Source of the DNA: DATHBD01 sp035296325
GTDB lineage: Bacteria > Actinomycetota > Actinomycetes > Mycobacteriales > Micromonosporaceae
Direction: 5' to 3'
Assembly (NCBI GenBank): GCA_035296325.1
Contig: DATHBD010000025.1
Coordinates: 14,409 to 78,408 of the forward strand
DNA: 64,000 nt
Shown here in pieces: positions 8,254-20,160 of the stretch. How positions within the stretch are numbered: position 1 is the stretch's first letter; every line of letters begins with the position of its first letter. Under the pieces are notes generated by a model, which was given only the letters and a program-made list of their open reading frames with translations, did not search any database and was not told where the DNA came from. A program made the translations under genes and the position numbers.

Positions 8254-8488
8254 ACCTGCCTTGTCCAAAACGCCGAATTTGCCGAAGCTGCCGGGGCGCA
8301 GGGCCGTCGATGGGTGCACGCCGCACCGCGTACCGCCCACCAGGAGAGGGAGTCTCCTGGAAACGCTCCGACCCACCAATATCCTGGGTATGGTACGGGC
8401 GGCCAGCGGTACGCACGGTCGTACTGCGTCACGTCCTTGTGAATCTGATCCTGCATCGGGGCGGTGCACCCGACGCAGGGCTAACGAT

Positions 8489-9919
<1,431 letters not shown>

Positions 9920-10048
9920 CTGTGTCCTACCTCCCATGGGTGAGGTCACCCGCCAGTTGAGCGTACTGAACCGTCCGGGCATCCACCGGTCAGTGAGATC
10001 AACGGCCCACATCGTGGTGAGCCTTGGCTTGGATGGGATGCTGCCGGT

Positions 10049-10621
10049 ATGACCCGCGACAACGCACCGTCAGGATCGGGCCGGACGGCGCTCGCCGTCG
10101 CGTTGGCCGCGGTGTTCCTCGCGGTCATCGGCGGCTCGGCCGGCGTGATCGTCGGGATGCGGGAGCTGCGCGCGGAGCGGTTCGCGCCGGTCGACGGCCA
10201 GGTGCCGGGGCCTCCCTCGTCTCCGGTCGAGAGCCAGCCCCCGGCAAGCGGCGGGTCGGGGGGGTACCGGGACACCTGCCCGCCCCCAACGGTCAGCGCG
10301 GTGGCGGCTGCCGGCGGCGGCAGCGTCGTCGGGATGCGGCGCTACGTGGAGACGAAGTTGTCCCAGGTGTGGATCTGCGTCGGCCGGGACGGCCAGCTCT
10401 GGTACCAGGGGCACCGCAAGGGCCCGGGCGATCGCCGGTACCCGGACGGTGACCTGGTCGAGGGGCAGAACGCTCTGCTGATCCGCGCCAGGGCCGTCAC
10501 GGAGGACGGCTACGAGGCCTTCAACGGGGGCACGAAGTACACCGTCTCGCGGGACAATGTGACGATCACCAACCCGGACGGCTCACAGCAGGTCGAGCCG
10601 GCAGTCGACGCCTTCCCGTAG
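10049..10621 (+). CDS. Single-pass membrane protein, function unknown
   Basis: A 190-residue protein with one N-terminal membrane segment (ALAVALAAVFLAVIGGSAGVIVGM, residues ~14-37), a Pro/Ser/Gly-rich linker to ~75, and an extracytoplasmic domain with two cysteines (RDTCPPPT, VWICVGRDGQLWYQG). The domain is beta-rich with no catalytic motif I recognise. It is divergent from otsA and lies 130 bp before ettA. Confidence 0.7.
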   Translation: MTRDNAPSGSGRTALAVALAAVFLAVIGGSAGVIVGMRELRAERFAPVDGQVPGPPSSPVESQPPASGGSGGYRDTCPPPTVSAVAAAGGGSVVGMRRYVETKLSQVWICVGRDGQLWYQGHRKGPGDRRYPDGDLVEGQNALLIRARAVTEDGYEAFNGGTKYTVSRDNVTITNPDGSQQVEPAVDAFP

Positions 10622-10751
10622 GGCGGTGTGGGTTCGCGCACCGCAGGGGCGGTGTAGATGCTGCGGCACCGACCTGGAATCATTGGAGCTGCGGCGGCGG
10701 TGACGACGACCCGCGCGCGACAACCCACGACGGCGGAGGTAGGGCACAACC

Positions 10752-12428
10752 GTGGCCCAGTACATTTACACGCTCGACAAGGCCCGCAGGGCGCATGGCG
10801 ACAAGCTTGTCCTGGACAACGTGACGCTGAGCTTCCTGCCCGGAGTCAAGATCGGTGTGGTCGGCCCGAACGGCGCCGGTAAGTCCAGCCTGCTGCGGAT
10901 CATGGCCGGCGAGGACGCGCCGAGCAACGGCGAGGCGCGCCTCATGCCCGGCTACACCGTGGGCATGGTGGCCCAGGAGCCCAAGCTGGACGACTCCAAG
11001 ACGGTCCTGGAGAACATCGAGGAGGCCGTCGCCGAGACGAAGGCGAAGCTGGCCCGGTTCAACGAGATCGCCGAGCTGATGGCCACCGACTACTCCGACG
11101 ACCTGATGACCGAGATGGGCACCCTGCAGGAGCAGCTCGACCACGCGGACGCCTGGGACATCGACTCCAAGCTGGAGCTGGCGATGGACGCCCTGCGGTG
11201 TCCGCCGCCGGACGCGCCGGTCGACGTGCTCTCCGGCGGCGAGCGGCGCCGGGTGGCCCTTTGCCGGCTGCTCCTGCTGCAGCCCGACCTCCTGCTGCTC
11301 GATGAGCCGACCAACCACCTCGACGCGGAGAGCGTGCTCTGGCTGGAGCAGCACCTCGCGAAGTACCCGGGCACCGTCATCGCGATCACCCACGACCGGT
11401 ACTTCCTCGATCACGTCGCGGAGTGGATCCTCGAGCTCGACCGGGGCCGGGCGTACCCGTACGAGGGGAACTACTCGACGTACCTGCAGAAGAAGGCCGA
11501 GCGGATGGGCCTGCAGGGACGCAAGGACGCCAAGATGAAGAAGCGCCTCGAGGACGAGTTGGAGTGGGTGCGCTCGAACCCCAAGGCGCGGCAGTCCAAG
11601 TCCAAGGCGCGGCTGGCCCGCTACGACGAGATGGCCAACGAGGCGGAGAAGACCCGCAAGCTCGACTTCGAGGAGATCCAGATCCCGCCGGGTCCGCGGC
11701 TGGGTTCGTTGGTCCTGGAGACGAACCAGTTGGAAAAGGGCTTCGACGGTCGGGTGCTCATCTCCGACCTCTCCTTCTCGCTGCCCCGCAACGGCATCGT
11801 CGGCATCATCGGGCCGAACGGCGTCGGCAAGACCACGCTGTTCAAGACGCTCGTCGGACTGGAGAAGGCGGACGACGGCGAGGTCCGGATGGGGGAGACC
11901 GTCAAGGTCTCCTACGTGGACCAGAACCGGGCCGGTTTGGACGCCGGGAAGACCGTCTGGGAGACCGTCTCGGACGGGTTGGATCACCTGATGGTGGGCA
12001 AGGTCGAGATGCCCTCCCGGGCGTATGTGGCGGCCTTCGGCTTCAAGGGCCCGGACCAGCAGAAGCCCACCGGCGTACTCTCCGGCGGCGAGCGGAACCG
12101 GCTGAACCTGGCGCTCACGCTCAAGATCGGTGGAAACCTGCTGCTGCTCGACGAACCCACAAACGACCTCGACGTCGAGACGCTCTCCAGCCTGGAGAAC
12201 GCGCTGCTGGAGTTCCCCGGCTGTGCCGTGGTCATCTCCCACGACCGGATGTTCCTGGACCGGGTCGCCACCCACATCCTCGCCTGGGAGGGTGACGAGC
12301 AGCACCCGGCCCGGTGGTACTGGTTCGAGGGCAACTTCGAGTCGTACGAGAAGAACAAGGTCGACCGCCTGGGTGCCGACGCTGCCCGGCCGCACCGGGT
12401 GACCTATCGCAAACTGACCCGCGACTGA
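10752..12428 (+). CDS. ettA: Energy-dependent translational throttle protein EttA (ABC-F ATPase)
   Basis: A cytosolic ABC-F protein with two nucleotide-binding domains and no membrane part. It binds the ribosomal E site and gates early elongation according to ATP/ADP ratio. The 558 residues show Walker A GPNGAGKSS and GPNGVGKTT, signatures LSGGERRRVAL and LSGGERNRLNL, and Walker B LLLLDEPTNHLD and LLLLDEPTNDLD. The arm between the domains is basic (RKDAKMKKRLEDELEWVR). The start is GTG with GGAGG upstream. The opening MAQYIYTLDKARRAHGDK is typical of the EttA subgroup. Confidence 0.94.
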   Translation: MAQYIYTLDKARRAHGDKLVLDNVTLSFLPGVKIGVVGPNGAGKSSLLRIMAGEDAPSNGEARLMPGYTVGMVAQEPKLDDSKTVLENIEEAVAETKAKLARFNEIAELMATDYSDDLMTEMGTLQEQLDHADAWDIDSKLELAMDALRCPPPDAPVDVLSGGERRRVALCRLLLLQPDLLLLDEPTNHLDAESVLWLEQHLAKYPGTVIAITHDRYFLDHVAEWILELDRGRAYPYEGNYSTYLQKKAERMGLQGRKDAKMKKRLEDELEWVRSNPKARQSKSKARLARYDEMANEAEKTRKLDFEEIQIPPGPRLGSLVLETNQLEKGFDGRVLISDLSFSLPRNGIVGIIGPNGVGKTTLFKTLVGLEKADDGEVRMGETVKVSYVDQNRAGLDAGKTVWETVSDGLDHLMVGKVEMPSRAYVAAFGFKGPDQQKPTGVLSGGERNRLNLALTLKIGGNLLLLDEPTNDLDVETLSSLENALLEFPGCAVVISHDRMFLDRVATHILAWEGDEQHPARWYWFEGNFESYEKNKVDRLGADAARPHRVTYRKLTRD

Positions 12429-12436
12429 TCTTCCTG

Positions 12437-12880
12437 ATGGGTCGGTACACCTATCACTGCCCGCTGCGCTGGTCCGATCTGGACGCATTCGGTCACGTCA
12501 ACAACGCGCGCTTCCTCACGCTGTACGAGGAGGCGCGCGTCGGGCTGATGTTCACCGACGCGCGACGGGCCGGTTTGGTGTCCTTCGAGCGCGGTGTGGT
12601 CATCGCCCGGCACGAGATCGACTACGTGCGGCTGGTCGACTACGGCGCGCCGGAGCAGAGCGGGTCGCCGGAGCAGAGCGGGTCGCCGACGGTCCGGGTG
12701 GAGTTGTGGATCGAGGACCTGCGGGCCAGTCGGTTCACCATCGCCTACGAGCTCTTCGACGGCGCGGGCGTGCTGGCCAGTCGGGCCCGGACGGTGTGCG
12801 TGCCATTCGACCTGGCCAGCGCTCGACCCCGGCGGCTCAGCGACGCTGAACGAAGCTATCTGGAGCCCTGGCAGGCATGA
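12437..12880 (+). CDS. Acyl-CoA thioesterase (hotdog fold, 4HBT/YbgC type)
   Basis: A 148-residue single-hotdog protein. RWSDLDAFGHVNNARFLTLYEEAR is the 4-hydroxybenzoyl-CoA/YbgC thioesterase N-terminus with the catalytic aspartate. The ATG at 12437 lies 9 bp after ettA. A perfect 18-bp tandem duplication at about 12650-12690 produces PEQSGSPEQSGSP in a surface loop; a recent slippage event is likely. The stop overlaps the next start by 4 bp, so ettA, this gene and the next form one unit. Substrate unknown. Confidence 0.85.
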   Translation: MGRYTYHCPLRWSDLDAFGHVNNARFLTLYEEARVGLMFTDARRAGLVSFERGVVIARHEIDYVRLVDYGAPEQSGSPEQSGSPTVRVELWIEDLRASRFTIAYELFDGAGVLASRARTVCVPFDLASARPRRLSDAERSYLEPWQA

Positions 12881-13569
12881 CCCAGGCTGCGGTGATCGAG
12901 GCGGCGAGCGTTCCGGACGCCGGCGCGTTCCTGGTCCGCCTGCTCCGGCTCGACGCGGCGGCGCTGGTCCGGCTGCGCGGCGGCAGCCTGTGGGCGCGGT
13001 TGCCGTTCGACGTGCTGGTCACCCGAGGGCTGCGGGCCGCCACCACGGTGGACGCGACGGTCCGCGGGAGTGACCTGCTGGTGGCGCTGGACCGACTCCG
13101 GGTGCCACCCGGGGACGACACCGCGGTGCAACCACTCCGGGTGTTGCCGGCCCGCCACGACGCGGCTTGGCGGTGGCCGGTGCCGGGACAGAGCGGACGT
13201 GAGATCGAGACGCTCCCGGCCGAGGCGGTGCTGCGGATCAGTGCCGCCGCGGCGGCGACGGTACGGGCCGCCGAGTCGGGTGGGGTGTCCGGCCGTCCGA
13301 TCGGCTCACGAGTACTACGCGACGCTTTGCTAGATCATGTACCAATCGTGGTGAATGTCCAGAATGGTGAGCAGATCGCCGTGCCGCAGCGCCTCGTGCA
13401 GGCAATGACGCGGATGGATTTCGTGGCCCGGGCCGGCGACGCGGACGGGGCAGCGGACGCCTCGGTGGGGGTCCGTGTCGCCGGTCAATGGATCGGGCTG
13501 GCGGGGACCTTCGGCACCGCCTGGTACCGCCCGCCGGGCGGTCCGCTGTCGCTGCGACCGCTGCTGTAA
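12877..13569 (+). CDS. Conserved hypothetical protein
   Basis: A 230-residue soluble protein that starts inside the stop of the thioesterase gene (ATGA). It is Ala/Arg/Val-rich with a central run of hydrophobic beta-like stretches (SRVLRDALLDHVPIVVNV) and no signal peptide. I recognise no domain. Its composition and codon use match its neighbours, so it is a genuine resident gene, probably restricted to this actinobacterial lineage. Confidence 0.7.
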   Translation: MTQAAVIEAASVPDAGAFLVRLLRLDAAALVRLRGGSLWARLPFDVLVTRGLRAATTVDATVRGSDLLVALDRLRVPPGDDTAVQPLRVLPARHDAAWRWPVPGQSGREIETLPAEAVLRISAAAAATVRAAESGGVSGRPIGSRVLRDALLDHVPIVVNVQNGEQIAVPQRLVQAMTRMDFVARAGDADGAADASVGVRVAGQWIGLAGTFGTAWYRPPGGPLSLRPLL

Positions 13570-13786
13570 CGGCGTCGTCACTGATCATCGGGGGCCGGCC
13601 GCCGCCCCGTTGACCACCATCAATGCGGTCCAGGGCCGGCGCTTCGGAGGCCGGAATCGGTGGGGTGCTGAATGCCAGTTGAACGAGTAGCGTCCTCCAC
13701 GGGTCGCCCGCCGAGCATGGTTGGCGGCCTCCGCGGGCGGGCGGGTCCACCGAAGCGATGCGCACGGGGAGCGAGGAGCACGGGCG

Positions 13787-14311
13787 ATGTCAAAGTGGCT
13801 CTGGCGTGCTGGACAGAGCGACACGTCAACAATGCGGTTGGCGCGGGGTGAGACCACGACCGTGACCAACCAGGTCACGGACGAGGCGGTGAAGGTCGCA
13901 CCGGTGAGTCTGGACCGGCTGGCGACCATCCTGGAACGCCTCGACATCCGCTATCTCACCGACGGGGACGGCAGTCTGCTGGCGCTCTGGGAGCGTCACG
14001 CGGTGCTGTTCGCGCTGGAGGGACCGTCAGACGAGATTCTGGTCATCCGGGCGCGTCCGCACGCCACGGTGCCGCCGGATTGGACGGAGCGGTCGTACCA
14101 GGTCGTGAACGAGTGGAACCACACCCGCCGGTTCTACAAGGCCTACGTCGGTGATCCTACTGACCGGGGCCAACTGCCCATTTATGCGGAAATCCAGGTG
14201 CCGCTGCTGTCCGGCGCGCACGACGCACTGCTCGTGGAGTTGGTGGACTGCGCGGCCGCGGTGGCCATGGGGTTCGTCGACTGGCTCCACGACGAGGGAG
14301 CGCTACTCTAG
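13787..14311 (+). CDS. YbjN-domain protein
   Basis: A 174-residue cytosolic protein with the YbjN (type III secretion chaperone-like) fold: LDIRYLTDGDGSLLALWERH, VLFALEGPSDEILVIRARPH and QVVNEWNHTRRFYKAYVG. The family is described as sensory or stress-related in enterobacteria, but the biochemical role here is unknown. The ATG at 13787 has GAGGAG upstream; an in-frame ATG at 13832 would drop the first 15 residues. Confidence 0.75.
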   Translation: MSKWLWRAGQSDTSTMRLARGETTTVTNQVTDEAVKVAPVSLDRLATILERLDIRYLTDGDGSLLALWERHAVLFALEGPSDEILVIRARPHATVPPDWTERSYQVVNEWNHTRRFYKAYVGDPTDRGQLPIYAEIQVPLLSGAHDALLVELVDCAAAVAMGFVDWLHDEGALL

Positions 14312-14334
14312 GCGAGGAAAGCCCTTGCCTTCCT

Positions 14335-14395
14335 ATTTTCATGAAAATTACATTGGTGTTGCAAGATTTTTTACATCCCGGAAACCCTGCAACAC
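14335..14395. other. AT-rich patch with nested inverted repeats
   Basis: A stretch of about 60 bp that is far richer in A/T than anything around it. It holds a perfect 14-bp palindrome at 14335-14348 (ATTTTCATGAAAAT) and an 8-bp inverted repeat, 14356-14363 with 14388-14395 (GTGTTGCA/TGCAACAC). With the hairpin at 14411 it fills the 326-bp gap between the YbjN gene and lepA. It could be an operator, a nucleoid-protein site or part of a terminator. Confidence 0.4.
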
Positions 14396-14410
14396 GTGCA
14401 AGACATGAGA

Positions 14411-14454
14411 TGACGCCCCGATCATCGGCTCAAGGGCCCGTGATCGGGGCGTCA
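14411..14454. terminator. Hairpin upstream of lepA
   Basis: A 14-bp perfect stem (TGACGCCCCGATCA with TGATCGGGGCGTCA) and a 16-nt loop, about 100 bp after the YbjN gene. It has no T-tract. It probably ends the ettA-to-ybjN transcript. Confidence 0.65.
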
Positions 14455-14637
14455 CACTGCGTAGACATCGGTGCCTGATGTGGTAGGCGGTACTCCGGCC
14501 GGGATCGCCGATGCCGGCGACCCCGCTCGGCGAACCCGGCCCGATCGGACCCGGAGCGCATGGGACGATGGAACGCGGCGGCGCTCCATTCGACCGCCGG
14601 CCGTACGCCCCCGCACCCACCTCAGGAACGGAAACCA

Positions 14638-16560
<1,923 letters not shown>

Positions 16561-16674
16561 ACGATAGGGCTGTTTCGCCACGATAGGACTTCCCGTGTGT
16601 TTGATCGATGGCGCCAGCGGGCATCTATGACTCAACCGCAAAGCACCACCAACCCCCTGGTTGAGGAGGCACAC

Positions 16675-16944
16675 ATGCTCTGGCTCATTATTTCAGCGAT
16701 TATTGTCGGTGCCATTGTCGGCGTCATCGGACGCCTGATCGTCCCCGGTCGTCAGAACATCTCGATCTGGCTCACGATCGGTGTCGGTATTGTCGCCGCC
16801 CTGATCGGCACGTTCATCGCCAACGCCCTCAACGTCGGCAACACCCCCGGCTTCGACTGGATCAAGTTCATCATCCAGGTCGTGCTCGCGGCGATCGGTG
16901 TGGCCATCGTGGCCGGCGCCGGCAGCCGTCGCAGCGTTCGGTAA
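16675..16944 (+). CDS. GlsB/YeaQ/YmgE-family small membrane protein
   Basis: An 89-residue protein with three hydrophobic segments (LWLIISAIIVGAIVGVIGRL, ISIWLTIGVGIVAALIGTFI, FIIQVVLAAIGVAIVAGAG). This is the transglycosylase-associated/GlsB family, linked to stress responses in other bacteria. A strong GAGGAGG site precedes the ATG at 16675. Confidence 0.85.
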   Translation: MLWLIISAIIVGAIVGVIGRLIVPGRQNISIWLTIGVGIVAALIGTFIANALNVGNTPGFDWIKFIIQVVLAAIGVAIVAGAGSRRSVR

Positions 16945-16966
16945 CGATCCGCCGCACATCCGCTTC

Positions 16967-16996
16967 GAGCCCCTCGGTCCCCCGGCCGAGGGGCTC
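16967..16996. terminator. Hairpin between convergent genes
   Basis: An 11-bp perfect stem (GAGCCCCTCGG with its complement) and 8-nt loop, between the GlsB-family gene and the convergent secreted gene at 17006. It could act in both directions. Confidence 0.7.
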
Positions 16997-17005
16997 GGTG
17001 CTGTC

Positions 17006-17941
17006 TCAGCCGCGGTGGACCTCGGCGAGCACCCGCTCGACGGTGTCCGGCGTGGGATTCGCGACGCGATCCCAGCTGGCCCGCCTGGCTGTCCACTCAC
17101 GATCCGCGAACCGCACGCGGGTGACACCGTGGCGTTCCGCGTGCGCCACCAACCAGTGGGCGTACTGCCATCCGGTCCGCGGTGCGCCGACCGCGACGGC
17201 AAGGCCGGGTGGGTCGTTCGTCGGCACGGTGCCGACCTGGCCCCAGTCCAACTGCAGATCCGACGCGAGCGCCTGCGCTGCCGCTGGTCCGCGGGTCGGC
17301 GGCCGACTGGCATTGGTGCAGGTCACCGTGCCCGGGGCGGCGCCGGTCAAGGCGTCCGCCAGCACCGACGCCTTTGCGCTCCACTGCTCGTACGCCTCGG
17401 GATAGGCGCTGCGCTGCACCGCCTGCGCCGCGTCGGTGAGCCGCATCCCTTCCCAGCGCCGCACCTTCAGCAGTGCCGTGTAAAAGGCGTTTGCGGCGTA
17501 CCGTGGGTCGCCAACCTGGTCCGGACGGCCCCACCCCTTGCTGGGACGCTGCTGGAAGAGGCCGATCGAGTCCCGGTCGCCGCCGGGCAGGTTCTCCAAC
17601 TTCGACTCCTGCATCGCGGTGGCCAGCGCAATCACCACAGCCCGGGGCGGAACGCCGCGCCGGATGCCCACCGCGGAGATCGTGGCCGCGTTGGCCAGTT
17701 GGGCGGGATCGACGGTGACCTCGATCGGCTGGCTCGCTGAGCCGCGGTCGTTATCGGCCGAGCCGCCGCCCGAGCCGGGAGCCGACGCCGTCGTCGACCC
17801 GGCGACTGTTCCGGTGACCGTGCATGAGGACCCCACCGGCAGTCGGAAGGGCAGATCCGACGCGAAGTGGCGGCCCAGCAGCCCGGCGCCGGCCAGCACG
17901 AGCAGGCCGGTCAGTGTGGCAATTGCCACTCGAGCACGCAC
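17006..17941 (-). CDS. Secreted or membrane-anchored muramidase-like protein
   Basis: A 311-residue protein with an N-terminal signal anchor (VAIATLTGLLVLAGAGLLGRHF), a low-complexity linker (~45-70) and a domain resembling the lysozyme/soluble lytic transglycosylase fold: VVIALATAMQESKLENLPGG, DSIGLFQQRPSKGWG, and DPRYAANAFYTALLKV. The Glu in AMQESKL is placed like the catalytic acid. Relatives are sometimes labelled heavy-metal transporters, which the sequence does not support. It starts with GTG, preceded by a G-rich stretch. Confidence 0.7.
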   Translation of the reverse strand: MRARVAIATLTGLLVLAGAGLLGRHFASDLPFRLPVGSSCTVTGTVAGSTTASAPGSGGGSADNDRGSASQPIEVTVDPAQLANAATISAVGIRRGVPPRAVVIALATAMQESKLENLPGGDRDSIGLFQQRPSKGWGRPDQVGDPRYAANAFYTALLKVRRWEGMRLTDAAQAVQRSAYPEAYEQWSAKASVLADALTGAAPGTVTCTNASRPPTRGPAAAQALASDLQLDWGQVGTVPTNDPPGLAVAVGAPRTGWQYAHWLVAHAERHGVTRVRFADREWTARRASWDRVANPTPDTVERVLAEVHRG

Positions 17942-18026
17942 CGCGCCACCCCCGCCTGGATCTCCAGACCCACCCTACGACCCGGCCGCACCCACCCCTG
18001 ATCGTGCGCACCCCGGGCCACGCGAA

Positions 18027-18830
18027 TCACCCACGTGGTATCCATGAAGGATTCCTTTTATCCCGATATGCGGATATGCCCTCGATCCCCTCCGGCGAGC
18101 CGAAGTGCTGCACCGACAGCTCGGTCAGCGTGACGAGGGCGTCTGCGAGGTCGGCTGGTTGTTGAGCGTGCAGAAGTTGCTTGGTAGCTGCCAGCGCCCC
18201 CGGGGCACCGCGGATGAGCCCGGACAGGTAGCCGGCCACCGCGTCGTCCAGTTCGTCGGCCGGTACTGCGGCGGTGACCAGACCGATCTGCGCTGCTCGA
18301 TCGCCGCCGATCACCTCGCCGGTCAGGTAGAGCTCCGCTGCGGCGCGCGGGCTGAGCCGGCGCAGCACGGTGGCGGAGATGACCGCCGGTACGACGCCGA
18401 GGCGCACCTCGGTGGCGGCGAACGTGGCCGTGGCCGCGCAGACCGCGATGTCGGCCGCCGCCACCAGCCCCAGTCCACCGGCCCGCACCGGCCCGCCGAT
18501 GCGGGCGACCACCGGCTTCGGGCACCCCCAGACCGCCAACAGCAGCTCGCCGAGCCGGCCCGCCGGCAGCGCGCTGCCGGGCGTGCCGCCAGGCGTGCCG
18601 CCGGCCGTGGCCGCCGCCGTCTCCCGCAGGTCGGCCCCGGAGCAGAAGACCGGGCCGGTGTGGTCGATCAGCACCACCCGCACCGACTCGTCGGTGACTG
18701 CGGCGTGCAGGGCGCTGAGTAGTTGGGCGATCAGCCCGGAGGAGAGGGCGTTGCGGTTGGCGGGGCTGTCCAGCGTGAGGCGGGCCACTCCGGCGGCGTA
18801 CCTGGTCCGGATGAGTGGGTCGCTGGGCAT
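18027..18830 (-). CDS. Enoyl-CoA hydratase/isomerase family protein
   Basis: A 267-residue crotonase-fold protein. VVLIDHTGPVFCSGADLRET supplies the first oxyanion-hole segment. KPVVARIGGPVRAGGLGLVAAADIAV supplies the second, and the glutamate of TFAATEVRLGVVPAVIS is in the usual catalytic region. Reaction and substrate are not determined. The ATG at 18830 is only 19 bp from the divergent hemW start. TAGTGT on this strand (18843-18838) sits 7 nt before the start, so the mRNA is probably leaderless. Confidence 0.85.
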   Translation of the reverse strand: MPSDPLIRTRYAAGVARLTLDSPANRNALSSGLIAQLLSALHAAVTDESVRVVLIDHTGPVFCSGADLRETAAATAGGTPGGTPGSALPAGRLGELLLAVWGCPKPVVARIGGPVRAGGLGLVAAADIAVCAATATFAATEVRLGVVPAVISATVLRRLSPRAAAELYLTGEVIGGDRAAQIGLVTAAVPADELDDAVAGYLSGLIRGAPGALAATKQLLHAQQPADLADALVTLTELSVQHFGSPEGIEGISAYRDKRNPSWIPRG

Positions 18831-18837
18831 GCGCGCG

Positions 18838-18843
18838 ACACTA
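18838..18843 (-). promoter_or_regulatory. Candidate -10 box (TAGTGT) of the leaderless enoyl-CoA hydratase gene
   Basis: TAGTGT lies 7 nt before the ATG at 18830. The opposite strand reads GACACT 7 nt before the hemW ATG, so the two -10 elements appear to overlap. Confidence 0.4.
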
Positions 18844-18849
18844 GACGGC

Positions 18850-20061
18850 ATGCCGGGAACACTGCCAGACGGCGAGCCGATGCCGGTCGACGGCGCGCTG
18901 CCGGAGCACGCCCTTGCCGCGGTGGGCGCACAGGGCTTCGGCGTCTACGTCCACGTGCCGTTCTGCGCCTCCCGCTGCGGGTACTGCGACTTCAACACGT
19001 ACACCCCCCAGGAGGGCGTGGTCTCCGACGGCTACGTCGACCTGGTCCTCGCCGAGCTGAAGTTGGCCGCCGGCATCCTGGATGGCGCGGCGCCGAGGGT
19101 GGGCACCGTCTTCGTGGGCGGGGGTACTCCGACCCTGCTCCGCCCGGCCGAGCTGGGGCGCATCCTGGACGGCATCGATGCCACCTGGGGGCTGGCATCC
19201 GACGCGGAGATCACCACCGAGGCCAACCCGGAATCCGTCAATGCCGCGGCGCTACGGGACCTCCGAGCGGCCGGCTTCACCCGGATCTCACTCGGCATGC
19301 AGTCGGTGGCGCCCGGCGTGCTGGCCGTGCTGGACCGGCGGCATTCGCCACGACGCGCCGCGGCCGCCGCCATGGAGGCCCGTGCGGCCGGCTTCGCCCA
19401 TGTGAACCTCGACTTGATCTACGGCACGCCCGGTGAGACGCCGGAGGACTTCGCAGCCTCGCTGGCCGCGGCGCTCGACGCGGGGGTGGACCACGTCAGC
19501 GCCTACGCCTTGATCATTGAGGACGGCACCCGACTGGCCGCCCGGATGCGCCGCGGCGAGCTGCCGTACCCGGATGACGACGTCGCGGCGGACCGCTACC
19601 TGACGGCGGACGCCGCGCTCAACGCCGCCGGATTCGACTGGTACGAGGTGTCCAACTGGGCCCGCGGGACGTCGGCTGCCTGCCGGCACAACGAGCTGTA
19701 CTGGACCGGCGGGGACTGGTGGGGTCTGGGACCTGGTGCGCACAGCCATGTCGGCGGGGTGCGGTGGTGGAACGTCAAGCACCCGACCGCGTACGGCGCA
19801 CGCTTGGCCGCGGCAGCCTCGCCGGGCCAGGGGAGGGAGATCCTCACCGCCGCGCAGCGTCACGTCGAGGACGTCCTGCTGCGGATCCGGCTCGCCACAG
19901 GTATGCCGCTGGTTGCGCTGGACGCGGCGGGTCTCGCCGGCGCCCGGGTGGCGCTCGACGACGGCCTACTCGACCCGTCCGCCTTCCATCGAGGGCGTGC
20001 GGTGCTGACCCTCAGCGGCCGACTGCTCGCCGACGCGGTGGCACGCGCCTTGCTGGCCTGA
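18850..20061 (+). CDS. hemW: Radical SAM heme chaperone HemW
   Basis: A radical-SAM protein of the HemN-like family that carries no coproporphyrinogen oxidase activity in characterised HemW members and delivers heme instead. The cluster motif is C39-xxx-C43-xx-C46 (PFCASRCGYCDF), and it is followed by TVFVGGGTPTLL, TTEANPES and RISLGMQSVAPGVL. At 403 residues it has the usual HemW length. The second half contains CRHNELYWTGGDWWGLGPGAHS, typical of HemW. The ATG at 18850 is set by the divergent neighbour. Confidence 0.92.
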   Translation: MPGTLPDGEPMPVDGALPEHALAAVGAQGFGVYVHVPFCASRCGYCDFNTYTPQEGVVSDGYVDLVLAELKLAAGILDGAAPRVGTVFVGGGTPTLLRPAELGRILDGIDATWGLASDAEITTEANPESVNAAALRDLRAAGFTRISLGMQSVAPGVLAVLDRRHSPRRAAAAAMEARAAGFAHVNLDLIYGTPGETPEDFAASLAAALDAGVDHVSAYALIIEDGTRLAARMRRGELPYPDDDVAADRYLTADAALNAAGFDWYEVSNWARGTSAACRHNELYWTGGDWWGLGPGAHSHVGGVRWWNVKHPTAYGARLAAAASPGQGREILTAAQRHVEDVLLRIRLATGMPLVALDAAGLAGARVALDDGLLDPSAFHRGRAVLTLSGRLLADAVARALLA

Positions 20062-20096
20062 GGCCATCGCCGCGTCGCCGATGAAGCGACCGCTGG

Positions 20097-20135
20097 TGTC
20101 CCTGTGATGCCCTCGCAGCCAGCATCACAGGGACA
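20097..20135. terminator. Hairpin between convergent hemW and a secreted-protein gene
   Basis: A 14-bp perfect stem (TGTCCCTGTGATGC with its complement) and an 11-nt loop in the 99-bp gap. Confidence 0.75.
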
Positions 20136-20160
20136 GTGCGAATGAGTCCGCAGGCTCAGC

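Noticed and set aside
10680..12488. 602-codon minus-strand frame
   Set aside because: It is antisense to ettA, whose plus-strand ABC motifs are complete. The length comes from high third-position GC.
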